From Ooceraea biroi (lineage: Eukaryota; Arthropoda; Insecta; Hymenoptera; Formicidae): 64,000 nt of DNA. The notes under the pieces were generated by a model. The model saw only the letters and a list, made by a program, of their open reading frames with translations, was not told the origin of the DNA and searched no databases. Numbering within the stretch: the first letter of the stretch is position 1; every line of letters starts with the position of its first letter. Position numbers and translations under genes: made by a program. The DNA is taken from NCBI RefSeq assembly GCF_003672135.1, contig NC_039511.1, positions 4,180,464 through 4,244,463 on the forward strand, written 5' to 3'. Shown piece after piece: positions 38,961-51,926 of this stretch.

Positions 38961-41900
38961 TGAACCTTGCTTGGTATGCTAACGAGCTTGCGGTGTCGCC
39001 GTGTCGAGCGCTTGCGGTCCTACATGATCACGATGCGATCACACTTTGCCTTTAACGAAAGCGTGTTTTGGCTGGGATACGTGAATTGTATATAGCTACC
39101 GCAAGTGAAGCATATCGAAGTAACTTATTCGTGGGGAAACTCTGCGAGTATTTCTTCAATATTCGTTACAAAAAGAGATTAAAAAGGGGTTGAAAATAAA
39201 TCGATTTGGACGCATGAGTAAATAATGTCTCGTTTCCGCCTAGAAATTCGATTCAAATACGAGCATTTTCAATTAATATACCTTCGTCTCGATATCAACA
39301 AATTATTCATATAATTTCGCAGACATTTTCGACTGGTTTTGTTGACCAAATAGATATTTTTATTTTAGCTGCATCTATTGATCGTGGCATGTTTTAGCAT
39401 TTGGTTCATGAGTATCATCATTAAACATCCTAAGTATAACCTGAAATGGTTGCAACAATTCAACGAGCGCAGCAAATCTCGCTCATACATCTCGTTCTAT
39501 GCAAAAGCCGAGAGTTCCATTACTTGATTACCGGCTTTCCGTCGCGCTCGAGTTCCAAAGCGAAACGTAAAATAGCGGCGTTTCAATCTCTTAAACACAG
39601 GAATCCTCGAAATGCGCATTGCAATGAAAGGTCTATCAGTCCATAAGCTGTACTTCAACACGGTATTATGAAATAAAGCCCTTCGCGGTCGAGGCAGGTA
39701 GGTCGGAATAGGTAGGTACGTTATTAATCCGCCCATCCCTCTCACACGGATCAAAGATGCGAAATTTTCAAGCGCTCTGCCCCTCTCGCGGTACTATTGT
39801 CGATGTTGATTCGTTAAAGCAGTGGGTATTCGGGCGTGATGATTAATTGGGAATGATTATCATACGTCAAAAAGTTCACGCGGTGTACGTTTCAGTAAAA
39901 GACTGATTCATGTACGGCACTGAACGCGAGCTTTGCCGAGAGCCGGCGAATCGTCCCGCGTCGCTCTCTCTTTCTCTCTGCCCGTTTCGCAGCATCCCTC
40001 GGTTTCGCGCTCTCTCGCTCTCGTCTGCGTGTTCAGCAACCACCCATCCACCCCCTCTGTCCTCTCCGCCGTTGTTCTCTCCACGAGGTATCCCAGTCGA
40101 TACTGACACTGGCGGTGCGAGGTCGACTCGTCAGAGGGTGCTGAACGGAGCGCAGAGATGAGGAGACGGGGGATGCTGCGAAAAAAAGGGAAGGCTCTCA
40201 CGTTCTCATCCCTCGGCCGCGTTTTCCTCGTGTTTCCGTGTATACGCGTCTCGTCCGTCTCCCTCTGTCAATCTGTCCCGGTCGCACTCCGCTCTCCGTT
40301 CGTCCTGTTGCTGGATCCGCGCGACGGACGCTTCATCCCCCCCCGATACGGATGTATCGAACATACAACTTTGCGCTCTTCATCTTCCTCTTGTTTCGTC
40401 GTGTCCCCCTCCCTATGCATTATGTTTCCGCGAGTCCCAGCGACATCGAGCAATCAATCCAGGATTATTTATCGGCACTTGCGAGAATTACTTGGCGATG
40501 TCACTTTGATGTATTATAATTCGATAACGCTCGCTTGCACCCTCTCATTCTGCAGCACCAACTGACTCCGAATTCTACGTTGGAATTATTACACGTCCAA
40601 TGCGACTGTTTCGTATCATCGGTGGATTAAGCCGTATATTAACTACCCAATGAAACCATTCCTGGCAAAGGGACGTTGATCGAGGCGTTATTCGTAGCAG
40701 GATGTTTCGAATTAGCGAAAACGCGCACTCGTCGGCCGGCTGTGATCTGCTCGGGACGACCTCAGATATGTAACGGTCCGCAGCACGCTGGTTTGATGGA
40801 GTATGTGTGAGGTATTTCCGGTAGCTGGTATCCACACGGATTCCCCAAAGTAAACGGTATGCGTGAAGTTCTTGTTTCGCGACGCAGGCAGTAGAATTCC
40901 TCGAGGGGCCAGGCGATTGTGTGTTGCCTTTGCACGACACACGAATAGACGCGCCCCCGCACCATCCCGGCTGCGATCTGATCGGGGCTTACTCGCGAAA
41001 ATTCGATTCGGGCATTCGAAACAGTCGGTCGAGCCGATGGAGAGTTCGCGTACGCTTTACGTGGGGGTGGTAAGGAGTGGAGAAGCGTGGGGAAAGAAGG
41101 GAGACACGCGCGTCCGGATGGAACATTACATAGATCGGTGATATCAATAATTCATGCGCCAATGAGGCGATGGACGATGGTGTAGAATTTGCGTGGCCGC
41201 GATCCAAATCCCGAGCTTTACCCCGCAACCGACCCCGCAAACCGGAAAACCAACGCCATACGCATACCTCACGAGAATGGGGAGGGAGAGAAAGAGAAAG
41301 AAAGAGATTTCCGGTATAGCCGTTGGATTTAGTACTCGCCGCAGGCAGGAAGACTGCGGTCACAACCAATCCTCTTCCTGCCGCGATCGCGTTTGGCAGA
41401 AGCGCTCTTTTATTATGTCTTAACAGACGTGTTACTTTTATGGCGACACCACTGGGTCGTCGCATGACATACGACGTACGTGAAAATGCACCTCGTCGAC
41501 AATCGCGATACGAGTTTACTCGTGTCTATAAAAGCCGCACCTTAAATCATCCACGAAATTATATTGCGCGTTTGCAGTATTTTTAATTGCGCCCCGCTTT
41601 ATATTCGTCACGCTACACGAGGGTAATTTTACGACGACGCGATAAAGTCTCGCCTTCGCTGGTCATTTTATAGCGTGGAAAGCACGCTTTATAATGCGAT
41701 ACGGCAATTAAATGCTTAAAATTGCTAGTTCACGCAAAGAATAGCTCATTCTTTAATCATTGTAGCTCCCCTCTTTCTCTCTCTCTCTACGATCTGCATT
41801 ATAGTGTACCGTTGTTTATAAATAAATGTAATAAAATTATTAATATTCCTGTGCAAGAGGAACTGTTGTTAACGCGCGTGAGCGCGAAAGTGGAAACGAT

Positions 41901-42475
41901 GAACAGCCCGATGCGTGCCGAGCGCTAGACGTATTTCCCTAAGGCATTCTCAATCCAAAAGATAGATAGACCGATTCAGGTATCGACATTCTCGATAGAT
42001 TTGTTCACACGTTCAATTATTCTAATTGGAAGAACACAAAATGCAAAAATCATTCGACGGAGTACTACAGGAAAACAACAGGTCTATTTTCGATATCTCG
42101 AGTATATGGGATAAATTTAGATGTGAAATAACTGCCCTCGAATCCTTTAAGAATACGCAATTTAATATACGGAGAACACAAACCGAGTAAAAAATACGAG
42201 TCGATAGGTAGATCGATCGCAAGTTCGGGATTCGTATGTTTGCTGACAAAGTTGTTTGCAAGTCTCATAGAAGAATTCTTTTTCGATTCTCTATCGCTTG
42301 AGACGAAAACAACGCATATGTTTCACTCTAATTGGCTGATTTAGTTACACGCGACGATTCTCGATTGAAGCAACATGCAAGAACAATATCCATTACGTAC
42401 ACAAAGGCCGACAAAGAGTTGCATTCGCAAACAATCAAAATATGTAAATTTGTAATAAGCAATACATAGCCAAAA
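38961..42475. other. Gene-free stretch right of the GC island
   Basis: No exon is recognised. A GC- and CT-rich patch at about 39930-40330 contains a 135-codon ORF on + (start at 40158) with a basic N-terminus and no family motif; the opposite strand is also open, so it is not called. The patch could be a second promoter region of the same presumed gene. The remainder is ordinary AT-rich sequence. Confidence 0.45.
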
Positions 42476-42477
42476 TA

Positions 42478-43764
42478 TTGGGTCGTCCGGAAAGTTCGTG
42501 CCGATTTTTAATAGATGGCGTTGGAACATGTCTGAATATATCAATGTTATTGAAAACATACGAGTTATATACATATGCTTAAAGGTGACATTTCAACGCA
42601 TCTTTAGGAAACAAGTTGTTTCAGATAAATTGATTCGTGTCAGTTTTGTACTCTTTTCAAGATGGAAGAAAACAAAGAACATTTTAGACACTTGATACTT
42701 TTCTATTACCGGAAAGGCAAAAATGCCTCACAAGCAACAAATTCGATATGTTCTGTTTACGGAGAAGGTGCTTTAGCTGAAAGAACCGTACGTAAGTGGT
42801 TCGCTAAGTTTAGAGCTGGTGATTTTAACCTTAAAGACCAAGAACGCTCGGGCAGACCCTCTACTACTGATGATGACCAAATCAAGACACTGATCGAGAA
42901 TAACCCGCGCTACACGACACGTGAATTAGCAGAGATACTGAAAATATCGAAAACCACTGTCCACGATCATGTAGTGAAGCTTGGTTACGTAAGTTGCTAT
43001 GATGTATGGGTTCCGCATAATTTGGCCGAAAAAAATTTAATGGATCGCATTTCCATCTGCGACTCGCTGTACAAGCGCAACGAAAACGTACCATTTTTGA
43101 AGCAATTAGTGACGGGTGACGAAAAATGGATCATTTACAACAATGTAGAACGAAAAAGATCCTGGGGTAAGCGAAATGAACCAGCATTAACCACTCCGAA
43201 AGCCGGCCTTCATCCAAAAAAAGTCATGCTCTGTGTCTGGTGGGATTGGAAAGGAATCCTATATTATGAGCTCCTACCACACAACCAAACGATAAATGCA
43301 GATAAGTACTGCTCACAACTGGACGAATTAAAGACAGCGATTCAGGAAAAACGTCCAGAATTAGCTAATAGGAAGGGCGTCGTGTTCCATCAGGACAATA
43401 CCAGACCTCATGTTTCTTTGACTACCCGACAAAAATCGTTGAAGTTTGGCTGGGATGTGCTACCTCACCCACCGTATTCACCAGACATTGCACCGTCAGA
43501 CTTTCAATTATTTAGGTCTTTGCAAAATTCTCTTAGCGGCAAGAACTTCAACTCTTTGATCGACATAAAAAACCACCTTGAGGAGTTTTTCGCCGAGAAA
43601 CCTAAGAAGTTCTGGGAGAATGGAATCTTCCAGTTGCGTGAAAGATGGACAAAGGTTGTGAAACAAAACGGTGTATACATAAGTCAATAAATATTTATCG
43701 ACATAAAAAAATGTTGCCTTTGAATTTTCCTTAAAAATCGGCACGAACTTTCCGGACGACCCAA
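42478..43764 (+). mobile_element. Intact mariner element, copy 2 (1287 bp)
   Basis: The element has the same terminal repeats, length and internal organisation as the copy at 20976-22262, flanked by duplicated TA (42476-42477 and 43765-43766). The two copies are near-identical along their whole length, so both derive from a recent burst of one family. It lies in non-coding sequence. Confidence 0.97.
42662..43690 (+). CDS. Mariner transposase, 342 aa, full length with unusual substitutions
   Basis: The length and start position within the element (184 bases from its end) match the copy at 21160-22188. The bipartite helix-turn-helix N-terminus, the WVPHNL motif and the DD34D aspartates D153, D245 and D280 are all present with no stop or frameshift. 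About a dozen residues differ from copy 1. Several of these lie in well-conserved places: QDNTRPH instead of QDNARPH, SDFQLF instead of SDFHLF, and Cys for Arg at residue 112, just before the WVPHNL motif. These suggest this copy has begun to decay although the frame is whole. Reduced activity is inference. Confidence 0.94.
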   Translation: MEENKEHFRHLILFYYRKGKNASQATNSICSVYGEGALAERTVRKWFAKFRAGDFNLKDQERSGRPSTTDDDQIKTLIENNPRYTTRELAEILKISKTTVHDHVVKLGYVSCYDVWVPHNLAEKNLMDRISICDSLYKRNENVPFLKQLVTGDEKWIIYNNVERKRSWGKRNEPALTTPKAGLHPKKVMLCVWWDWKGILYYELLPHNQTINADKYCSQLDELKTAIQEKRPELANRKGVVFHQDNTRPHVSLTTRQKSLKFGWDVLPHPPYSPDIAPSDFQLFRSLQNSLSGKNFNSLIDIKNHLEEFFAEKPKKFWENGIFQLRERWTKVVKQNGVYISQ

Positions 43765-43766
43765 TA

Positions 43767-46700
43767 CATGTGAAAATTCTAAATTCTAAAAGCATATTCC
43801 ACAATTATCAAACTTTATGAATGTTTTTATTAAAACGTATGTATATATTTTATTAAAATGCGTACGCGTAAAACAGTATACATGAAAAAAAATTGATTGC
43901 TAGACTTTTTATATGTCATTTATATATAATTTGCGTGCGTGGTTATCTCAATTATTAATTAGGAAAACAAATATATTGATTGATTTTTGACTTGAAACGC
44001 AGGCAACACTTAAATAAACGTGCGGGTATAGCGATACATATGGAATATACATTCGCCATAATGGCTATCGTGGTTTCAGTATGATGACACAGGATCACGG
44101 TGCCATAAGCATTATCGTGTTTCCTCACCAGGCTTCGCTGAATAGGACGGGTTCCTCATTGAACACCATTGAAAATAAATCACCATGCGCACCGCACAAC
44201 TCAGTGTCATAACGTTATCGCATATGTCCTGCACGCGAAAATAACAGCCCTGTGCTTTCATATCCGTAATTCCGCATGAATATCACTCTAACGGCAAAGA
44301 TAAAATTCAACGAGATATCCTGCACAATTAAACGTCTACGTCGAAAAATGCAATTACGTCCGGTATGCTTTAAGTCGAGGAATTCCCGATAGCCAAGTTT
44401 CACATCGCCCTACCTTACATTCTGTTACTATTTTCCGTCCACTAATCGCCGTGCCGGACGTCGAATCAATCCTCGTCTGTCTTCTTTCGTACAATAGAAT
44501 TTGTGCAACTTCCGTCTACCTTGCACGAGATCTTAAGTGAAAAAGATATATTATTTTAATATTGATCGCCATTCTATGCGATTAAATTTTCAATTACATT
44601 TGGAGAAAAACAGTTATTAGTCAAGTCGACGTAAGAAACCTATATAATCTGTTCATAAATTATGTAGTATTAAAGATGGCATCTAAAATTGACATAGCGT
44701 ACTGTCAGTGTCAAAGTCACGAGTAAAATAGTCACGTAAAATACTACTTCTCCAAGTAACATCGTTTATTGGAAAAGATGCAAAGAACTTACATTTCGCG
44801 TCTACTCAGAAGAGAGAATCTTCCGTCATAAAAGTCAGCAAGAAAACATATACGGAGATGTTCGGAATACCTGCAACCCAATCAAGTCTTCAACTCTCGC
44901 TCAGATACAAATACGTTCCTGCTATCCCAAGAGGATCCCCATTCCAATAACCGCCTCATCCAGAGGCATTTAAGAAGACGTCGCTCGTGCATCCCGTTAC
45001 CGCGTTTTCTCGACTAGGCTTCACCCCTTCCTCGTCCTTCCCTCCCCGCAATGCCTAAGGGCCTTTCCACCGTCTATAATGATGTCTCCCCAAGCTTCGG
45101 GCCTCCCGGGAGCGAGCATCGTGCTTTAACGTCGCTGAAAGATCTGAACTCGAGCGAATGATGTTGGTGACAGACGGACCGGGAATGACCCGTGGGATTG
45201 TGCGGAAAGACAGAACAGGCAGGCGAACCGGTCCCTTGGTGCCGCGGAAGAAGGGAATGCCGACTGTTTACCGTAGAGCCATTTCTCTTACATAAGATAC
45301 TTTACGAGAAAAAAGCCCTCGAAATTGGGGGAAGTAACTTTTCAATCTTAACTGCTTCATGAAGCATTCAAGGCGCGCGCGCACGCTCGCTTATCAATTA
45401 TATTTCATAGAAATATCAAAAATGAGTGAGAAACGAAGAAACAGGAATTTATGAATTGCATCGAAATCTTAAAGACAAAATAGTAAAGTTATTTTATCGA
45501 TCTACGTTGGATGAAAGTGACTTTCGACGAAAACATCGGTGGGATCCCGCAATCTCAATTCCGTCTACTAGTGCGACATAATACCTGTGGTGTCTGCACG
45601 ACACGTGATGCGATCGTAAGCGCAGTATGCACAATAAAGTGAGGAAAAGGTGTACTCGGTGTCGCGTGAGCATCTTAGAAAGCGGCGTGACCGCTCTTGA
45701 TGACAGTACCAGCAGCTAAATAGTCGATGCAAAGACGTGAGCCTCTGGCTGACGTTCCGAAACTACACGACCGCAATAAAAACGTGAAAGCTTCGGACAG
45801 AAGTTACGTGTTTTCGGACTCTACCAGAGTAAATCTATTATACATTTAAAATCTGAAGCGCGCTTTTCCTCTGGTTGCTAAAACAAAAAGTTAGTTACCT
45901 CTCACAGGAGAAAAAACGTAAATAACACATCGTACGATAGAAAAAATAGGCAGTGTTATTTTTCTTCGTTAAGAATTGGAGATTAATTGAAAAGCGATAT
46001 TGTATCTCTCGTTAGTTCGAGCAGAAAGAGAGCTACGATCGAGAAAAGAAATAAATAAAAGAAATAAAAATATCCGTGATACACATCTAATAAAGAAAAT
46101 CGCGAAACTGTCATAATCGGCACACGTCGCGTGATAATCAAATGGTGTAAGACGTGATAACGTTCCCTTTGATTTTCTGAATGTCGCTCATACACATATA
46201 TATAGCAATGAGTGCCTGCGAGAGAGGTCGTCATAATTTACAGAGAACGCGCGCAAACGCTCATTTAAACTCCAACAACTGCTCCCCAACCATTATCGTG
46301 GGGTTAAAGGTAGGCTCCGAGGGACGGACAAACGAACGGCGGGTACGACGGCACGGTCGGAGGGACACGGAGAGAACGGAGATCTTTACCGCGACTATAC
46401 CGACTACTGTTCGCGAGGGCACAGCGGGGAACCTAATAGCGAACTATAATGGGGCTTTGGCTTATCTCGCAGTCCTGAAAGTTTTCTCTGTGCGACAGTA
46501 CGGGAGAAACAGCAAGAGCGAGTCGCACACGGCTAGATCGTCCCCCGATGCGTGAGACCACATTAATTACCGTCACGTACTGAGGACCGACCACCCCCAA
46601 CGTAACTGTCTCTCCTGGCTGGCGATTATGTCCAGAGTGCATGTCGACCTACTCTTTCTTCCTTTCTCTCTTTCCCGTTCTTTTTTCTTTCCCTCCTTCT

Positions 46701-48060
46701 CTCTCTCTTTTGAAGTTCTCGTATCCCGTTATCCATGTCTTTCCTCCTCTCATCCTCTCACGCTTGCATTGTCTCGCCGTTGTCTCGCACGCTATCTACG
46801 TGCCAGGGTGCTCGGGTGCCAGAAATTTCAAACACGCCGGCTACGCCAGTACAACTTTCACCGTAATTAAGGAAGAGATCGCTTCTGTCTGATGTCAGAT
46901 TCCACCAGGCCTGATTAATAATTCGTACGGCGCGCGCGGAAAGGGTGAGGTCCTACGAGACACTGCTCGTAGGTTCACCTTACGAGAATAGTTGCCGAAC
47001 AACGGATAACCGTCCTCCGATACACGGCCGCGGAAGAACCGAAACTGATCGTCGTGCCGTGTCGTCGGAAACTTCAAATCACGCTCGACTAACTTTCCGA
47101 CAATTAAGGAGTAGACCGGACGGCGCGATTTTAGATGGGAGTGATGCTGATAACTTTCCAACGTTACATGCGCTAGCAGTATAATAGCTGTTTGGTCGAG
47201 CGGCAATGGCCAATTAAGAAAGATTCTATGAAATAAACAAAATTAAATTTTAACCGTACACTTATCAATCGGAAAATATCACAAGTAATTAAATAACAGT
47301 AACACTAAATCATTAAATTACTATACTGCACAATGAATCTTGTAATATTTATTGTGACGTTTCTCGTCTAACGTCGCGCAGCTGCATTCAAAATTTGTAC
47401 TTTCATAAATTTTTATGTCAAATCTCAAACGGGAAATGTACACGAAGTCGAATTTGAAATGCATACGATACGGATATACACAAGCGTCACATTTGACACA
47501 TGTATGTATAATTTAAATGCTTTACGCAAGGAAATTGTATGATGGTACAGCAAATCAATTTTATTATTACAGAACAATCAGAAAATTCAAATAAAAAAAA
47601 GTCAGAATCGAAGCAGGGAACATAACATGATAAATGTAATAAAATGTTGTTCAAAAATATCATAAAGAAAGGAAGAGAAGGAGGAAAGTAAGGCGCGCAG
47701 CAAAGCACTTGGGACGTGGATTCCTCGCATCGAACACGTAAATATGTTGTGTCCTGCGAGATTATTGGATGCGATCGTGCACGTATATCCATCCTCGCTC
47801 GACAGAGACACGTACGGAAAACGTGTGGCTGCACGTCGGCAGGACTCATCCTCTATCCAACGCAGGCTGCACTCAAGAGTGGCGTTACCAGTTTCCTCGC
47901 CGGTGCCTCACCAACTACGGGGCAAAGGGGAGGAGGGAAAACGCGGAAAAACAGTCACGTTTATCATCGAGCTCGGCAGGCAGAACAGTACGGGGCGGGC
48001 GCAGGAGGTATAAGCGTAGAGAATGGCCTACGCATAAGTATAAAATGCCGTAATGTACGG
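43767..48060. other. Gene-free stretch left of the receptor promoter candidate
   Basis: No exon or element is recognised. Short ORFs on + at 46181-46555 and on - at 47487-47849 have no family features and poor codon character. GC content rises from about 47700 towards the candidate promoter at 48.08 kb. Confidence 0.5.
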
Positions 48061-48082
48061 ACGTACGACGTCCCGCCCTTGC

Positions 48083-48088
48083 TATAAA
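48083..48088 (+). promoter_or_regulatory. TATA box candidate
   Basis: TATAAA stands in a GC-rich neighbourhood about 60 bases upstream of an ATG with a good start context. It would place a transcription start near 48112-48118. It is the only TATA motif in the window seen in a sensible position before a candidate first exon. Confidence 0.4.
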
Positions 48089-48146
48089 GAAAGACGCTAA
48101 ATGGCTGGCTGCGCATGGGAGCGCGCCATGCACTCGACGGCACGCA

Positions 48147-48173
48147 ATGGTTCACATGAAGTCCGTACGGAAG
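48147..48173 (+). CDS. Candidate first coding exon of the nicotinic receptor gene
   Basis: An ATG preceded by CGCA opens nine codons (MVHMKSVRK) and ends exactly at AAG|GTAAGT, a consensus donor (48174-48179). If joined to the acceptor at 51880-51881 (tract ending TTTCTGTTCAG), the frame continues through 15 open codons into the receptor ATG at 51927, adding 24 residues in front of the signal peptide. The donor and acceptor phases agree. The match could be chance, since one in three joins is in frame, and a signal peptide preceded by 24 mostly polar residues is unusual. The exon might instead be 5' untranslated in the main transcript. Confidence 0.35.
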
Positions 48174-48179
48174 GTAAGT

Positions 48180-51100
48180 TGGCGTGCATTGCATTGTATC
48201 GTCAGGCATTATTCATAAGGAAAACACTATCGATAATGCTGATAACGTAAGCCACTGCGATTACGTTCGTTTCCGTCGAGAATCGGTACGATTTACTACC
48301 TACGCATGCATACTTCAGTCTATGCCGTTAAGCTCCAGCATTTATCAATGAACGGCGAAAGTCTTCGTCCGCCCTACTCATAGACAAAATCGGCCTGGAA
48401 CTACCCGCGTCTTGCAAATCTCGATTCATCGTTGCATCTCCGAAGTCGTTCGCGTTTCTCTGATCGATTGGACTTTACACAAATTCCTCTTAAACGATGT
48501 TTAACAAACGTGCACATCGAAATGAAATTTATGAATTTGTTTAGTATTTATGGCGGATGATGGTTTTCAACACTGCGCTTCGCATTGGAATTCAGTTTAT
48601 TGCCTTATTGGGAATGCGAAAAATGAAAGAAAATCAAACATCGCTAATCAATAATTGTGGCATTTGAGACATTTTGTTAAAATAGGATTCTTCATTACAA
48701 AGAAATACATAATGATTGTAAATTTGTAAACTCACCTTCGAACTGATCCTGGATTGGCCCAAACTGGTTCTTTTTCTTCTTAGTGGCCCATCGATGGCTG
48801 CCGCTTACACACTCGTTCGCGAAAGATAACTCGCGATAAATACACGCGATGATTTACAATCTCGACACGATACTCGAAGACGCATTTAATTACGATCACG
48901 GAATACTTTAAATGACATTCCCTATTCACCGTACCATAAACGACTACCATGTTTCGCCAGAGAATTCTAAGGTACGATATTGTTCACGAATAAGATGATA
49001 TATATCGTTTAGCGAGTAGTATTTCCATCGTAAAATGCACGATACACACGGCACTCGCAATGCGCGCATTCTCCTCCGACTGTCAGTCCGTAAATTCATC
49101 GCCACCACCTAAAATACATAGCAGTGAAACAATATTATTCCTGCCCGTGATCGCTGCAAGTTGTGTTTTAAATAAATAGATCTCGCGAAATATATATTGA
49201 TATTCTTACTTCAATATACATTATTTCAAGAAACAGTCATTGTGAAGTGTGAACTATTATTTGTGGAAATAAATTAATAACACGCGTTCATAATCCCAAA
49301 TTGTAACGTAATTGAATGTAAATAGTATTTTCTAAAATTCTGTCGGTTACGTGTCTCAAGAGTTAATGATAGTACAATATAAAACATGTTACTATTCTAT
49401 TTCTCTAATTTGAGATTAATTATTGATAAACTGTCGATATATCCTTATATATCAGTTGATATATTGCATGAAAGGTGCAGCAATATAAAATTCCTTTCGA
49501 TTTTATATGCCTTTTTAAGAGTCGATGTTAACGTCACGAATAGTAAACAGTGCGAAGTGGAATATAAATGTATACGATACAGAGGCATACATTGCACTTG
49601 TATGAAGAAAAGAGACAACTTCCAGCAACTCTGACACTCAAAGGAGGATCCGCAGCAATTGCAATGCCTCAACATCCCGGAGAAAGCCCGGAAAAATAAA
49701 CCAGTTTATCATCAAGCTTATAGAGTGGAGAAAGACAAGATGCAATCCAATTACTATATAAAATTACCGTAAGTGCAATCGCATGTGCGATTTTATAATA
49801 ATAACATAACGAAAACGTAATTCATCCATTTAAAAACGAAATTCAAACGTATTTTATCTCGTGAATATTATAATCGATCGTTTTTCAAACTTCAAAACAA
49901 ATGAAGAGAGTAATCGAAAAAAAAATTTGCACGAGCTTCAATTTTATCTGCGCGAGTGTTTGATACAAGCTAATGGAAAAATACGGAATATTTCAAAAGT
50001 TTGAGCGGATAATATATTTTCATATGATATATTTTCATATGATTCTTTCCTATATTCTCTTTGCTTTAAAAATGGATATAAATAATTAGAGTGACAATTG
50101 AATTGACAATTGAGTGACAATTAGCATGACGTTTTTCTTGTCATCAAACGTTTAATGTCAGATCTACTGGCGTCTTCTCATTTAGGTAGATATATATTCA
50201 GACATATGTAAGAGACATATATAAGTGTAAGACAAATAATGCGAAAAAGCTTCGGGATTCATTCGGAAAGGGCGTAGTACTCCCAGGAAGGCGGCGAGAC
50301 CGTCGCGATCCCCGGCTGATGTTCGCGTCTTTTTCCACTGCGAAGGAGCGCAATGGAACTGCGCGAGTTTGCGCGATGAAGGTGCATTCACACCGCGCAG
50401 TGGCAAAACCGACCATGCTGGTACATGCGCAATAGTGTATTGATCCTGCGAATTTGAGATGCACGTACCCAGCATCTCCAGTGGTCCAGTGACTGTACAC
50501 AATGCTATTTCTGTTCGGCGTTCTTCCAGCATTTCGCGAGCGAGACGTCCCGCGCGAGTAATGATAGCCGGACCGAAGCCTGTCCGTGTCGCCGATTGAT
50601 AAACGCGCTTCGAAGAAGAGGAGATCGAACGCATCGCGGCAGATTATGATATGCAAGAAGGGCACGGGATAAACGTCATACCGTAGAAAACGCGTAACGA
50701 GGAACCTGAAGAAGCTGAAGCGCAAGTATGTCACGATCATTCAGATAACTTTCGCTATATGCACATATTTATCTAATATATCTTATACATAACATAAACA
50801 TCTGTACAACCTATAATAAATTTATCATTATCCATATAATAATTCTATTGTACTAAAAAAAGATTGTTAAATTGAGAAAACTACGAGACGAGAAATAATT
50901 ACGTGGTGTCAATAAGCTCACACAAATTTTATGCTCGCAAATTAGTTTTTTACTAAGAAAGATTAACAACTGAAAAGCGTACCCTGTAAAAATTAATATG
51001 AGCAGGGAGCCACTTAACGCAACAGGTTCATAATTCTACAACTAACAACTCGCAAAGCTTAGTTAAGCTATCGACGTAGCGTTATAAGTACCAGTTAGAT

Positions 51101-51881
51101 TAAATTGAAACTTTTGCCGACAATAGAGTGAAGTATGAACGACATTTGAATAAAACATCGTAAAGCAGAATCACAAATGTCGGATAATACCAATCTTAAA
51201 AATTTCGATTTTATCTTTCATTTTTCTCATAATGAATACTGAAGATCATTTTATCCAAAGTTATAAAATACATTGCGGAATATGTAATTTAAGCTTCCTA
51301 GCATAATAACTAAAATGATAAAAATTATATTCGTCAATGTTCTCCAAAATAAAATGTAGGTAAGTGATACAATTTTTAGATAAGATGCAAACATAACCGG
51401 ACAACACGTGTAGTATTTATATTGTCGCTTTTGCTGCAACTTTGGGAAGAAACGCGAGAAATGTTCCAAGAACGCGGAACGCATTAGATGTCATTTTATT
51501 ATTATTAATAATAATTAGAATTATTAATAATAAGATTAACAAACTGATATTTTTCCCAACACAATAAAAATTTATCGCATCACAGTATCTCAATGATAAT
51601 GATGCTTTAAATAACAATTTTCATCAAATACATGGTATTTATTTTACGTTATGTAGATAAAGTAAAATAAATTCGCGCATTTCTTCCAGCAAATAAACGC
51701 GTTATTGCTTACATGCCTCGTGTGCACAATCGGAGAAATAAAACGTATCAATGAAATATATTGTTTATATATTGAATAATATCTCTCATTCATTCAAATA
51801 TATAAATACACAAATCTATCGATGAAAAATGTTCGATAATCAAAGACCTAATCTCATATAGATTAACCTATTTCTGTTCAG
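48180..51881 (+). other. Probable first intron or upstream region of the receptor gene
   Basis: About 3.7 kb, mostly AT-rich. It holds one GC-richer patch (50260-50650) with overlapping - strand ORFs and a - strand donor-like site (AAG|GTGAGT at about 48735) after an open but Met-less frame. An AT-rich palindrome lies at about 51494-51533. No receptor exon was recognised between the candidate first exon and 51882. Confidence 0.35.
50182..50634 (-). CDS. Doubtful 150-codon ORF in a GC-rich patch
   Basis: This open frame begins at an ATG ending at 50634. Residues 1-115 lie in a sharply GC-richer island (about 50260-50650) and look moderately protein-like, with a basic, Ser-rich start; the last 35 residues are AT-rich. 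Another frame on the same strand (50198-50740) is also open, which weakens the case. No family is recognised. It might be the remnant of a mobile element or a chance ORF. Confidence 0.18.
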   Translation of the reverse strand: MRSISSSSKRVYQSATRTGFGPAIITRAGRLAREMLEERRTEIALCTVTGPLEMLGTCISNSQDQYTIAHVPAWSVLPLRGVNAPSSRKLAQFHCAPSQWKKTRTSAGDRDGLAAFLGVLRPFRMNPEAFSHYLSYTYICLLHMSEYIST

Positions 51882-51926
51882 GATGCTTTCGATGATCCCG
51901 GTTTAATCACACGTTTGCAAAGCAAA
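51882..51926 (+). other. Probable 5' exon start and leader before the receptor ATG
   Basis: A pyrimidine-rich tract ending TTTCTGTTCAG places a likely acceptor at 51880-51881. From 51882 the sequence either continues an upstream frame (15 open codons in frame with the receptor) or acts as 5' UTR. Read on its own it contains a 7-codon upstream ORF, ATG 51883 to TAA 51906, out of frame with the receptor start. Confidence 0.45.

Noticed and set aside
48735..48850. - strand open segment ending at an AAG|GTGAGT donor
   Set aside because: A plausible donor, but the frame lacks a start and no partner exon or acceptor could be found.
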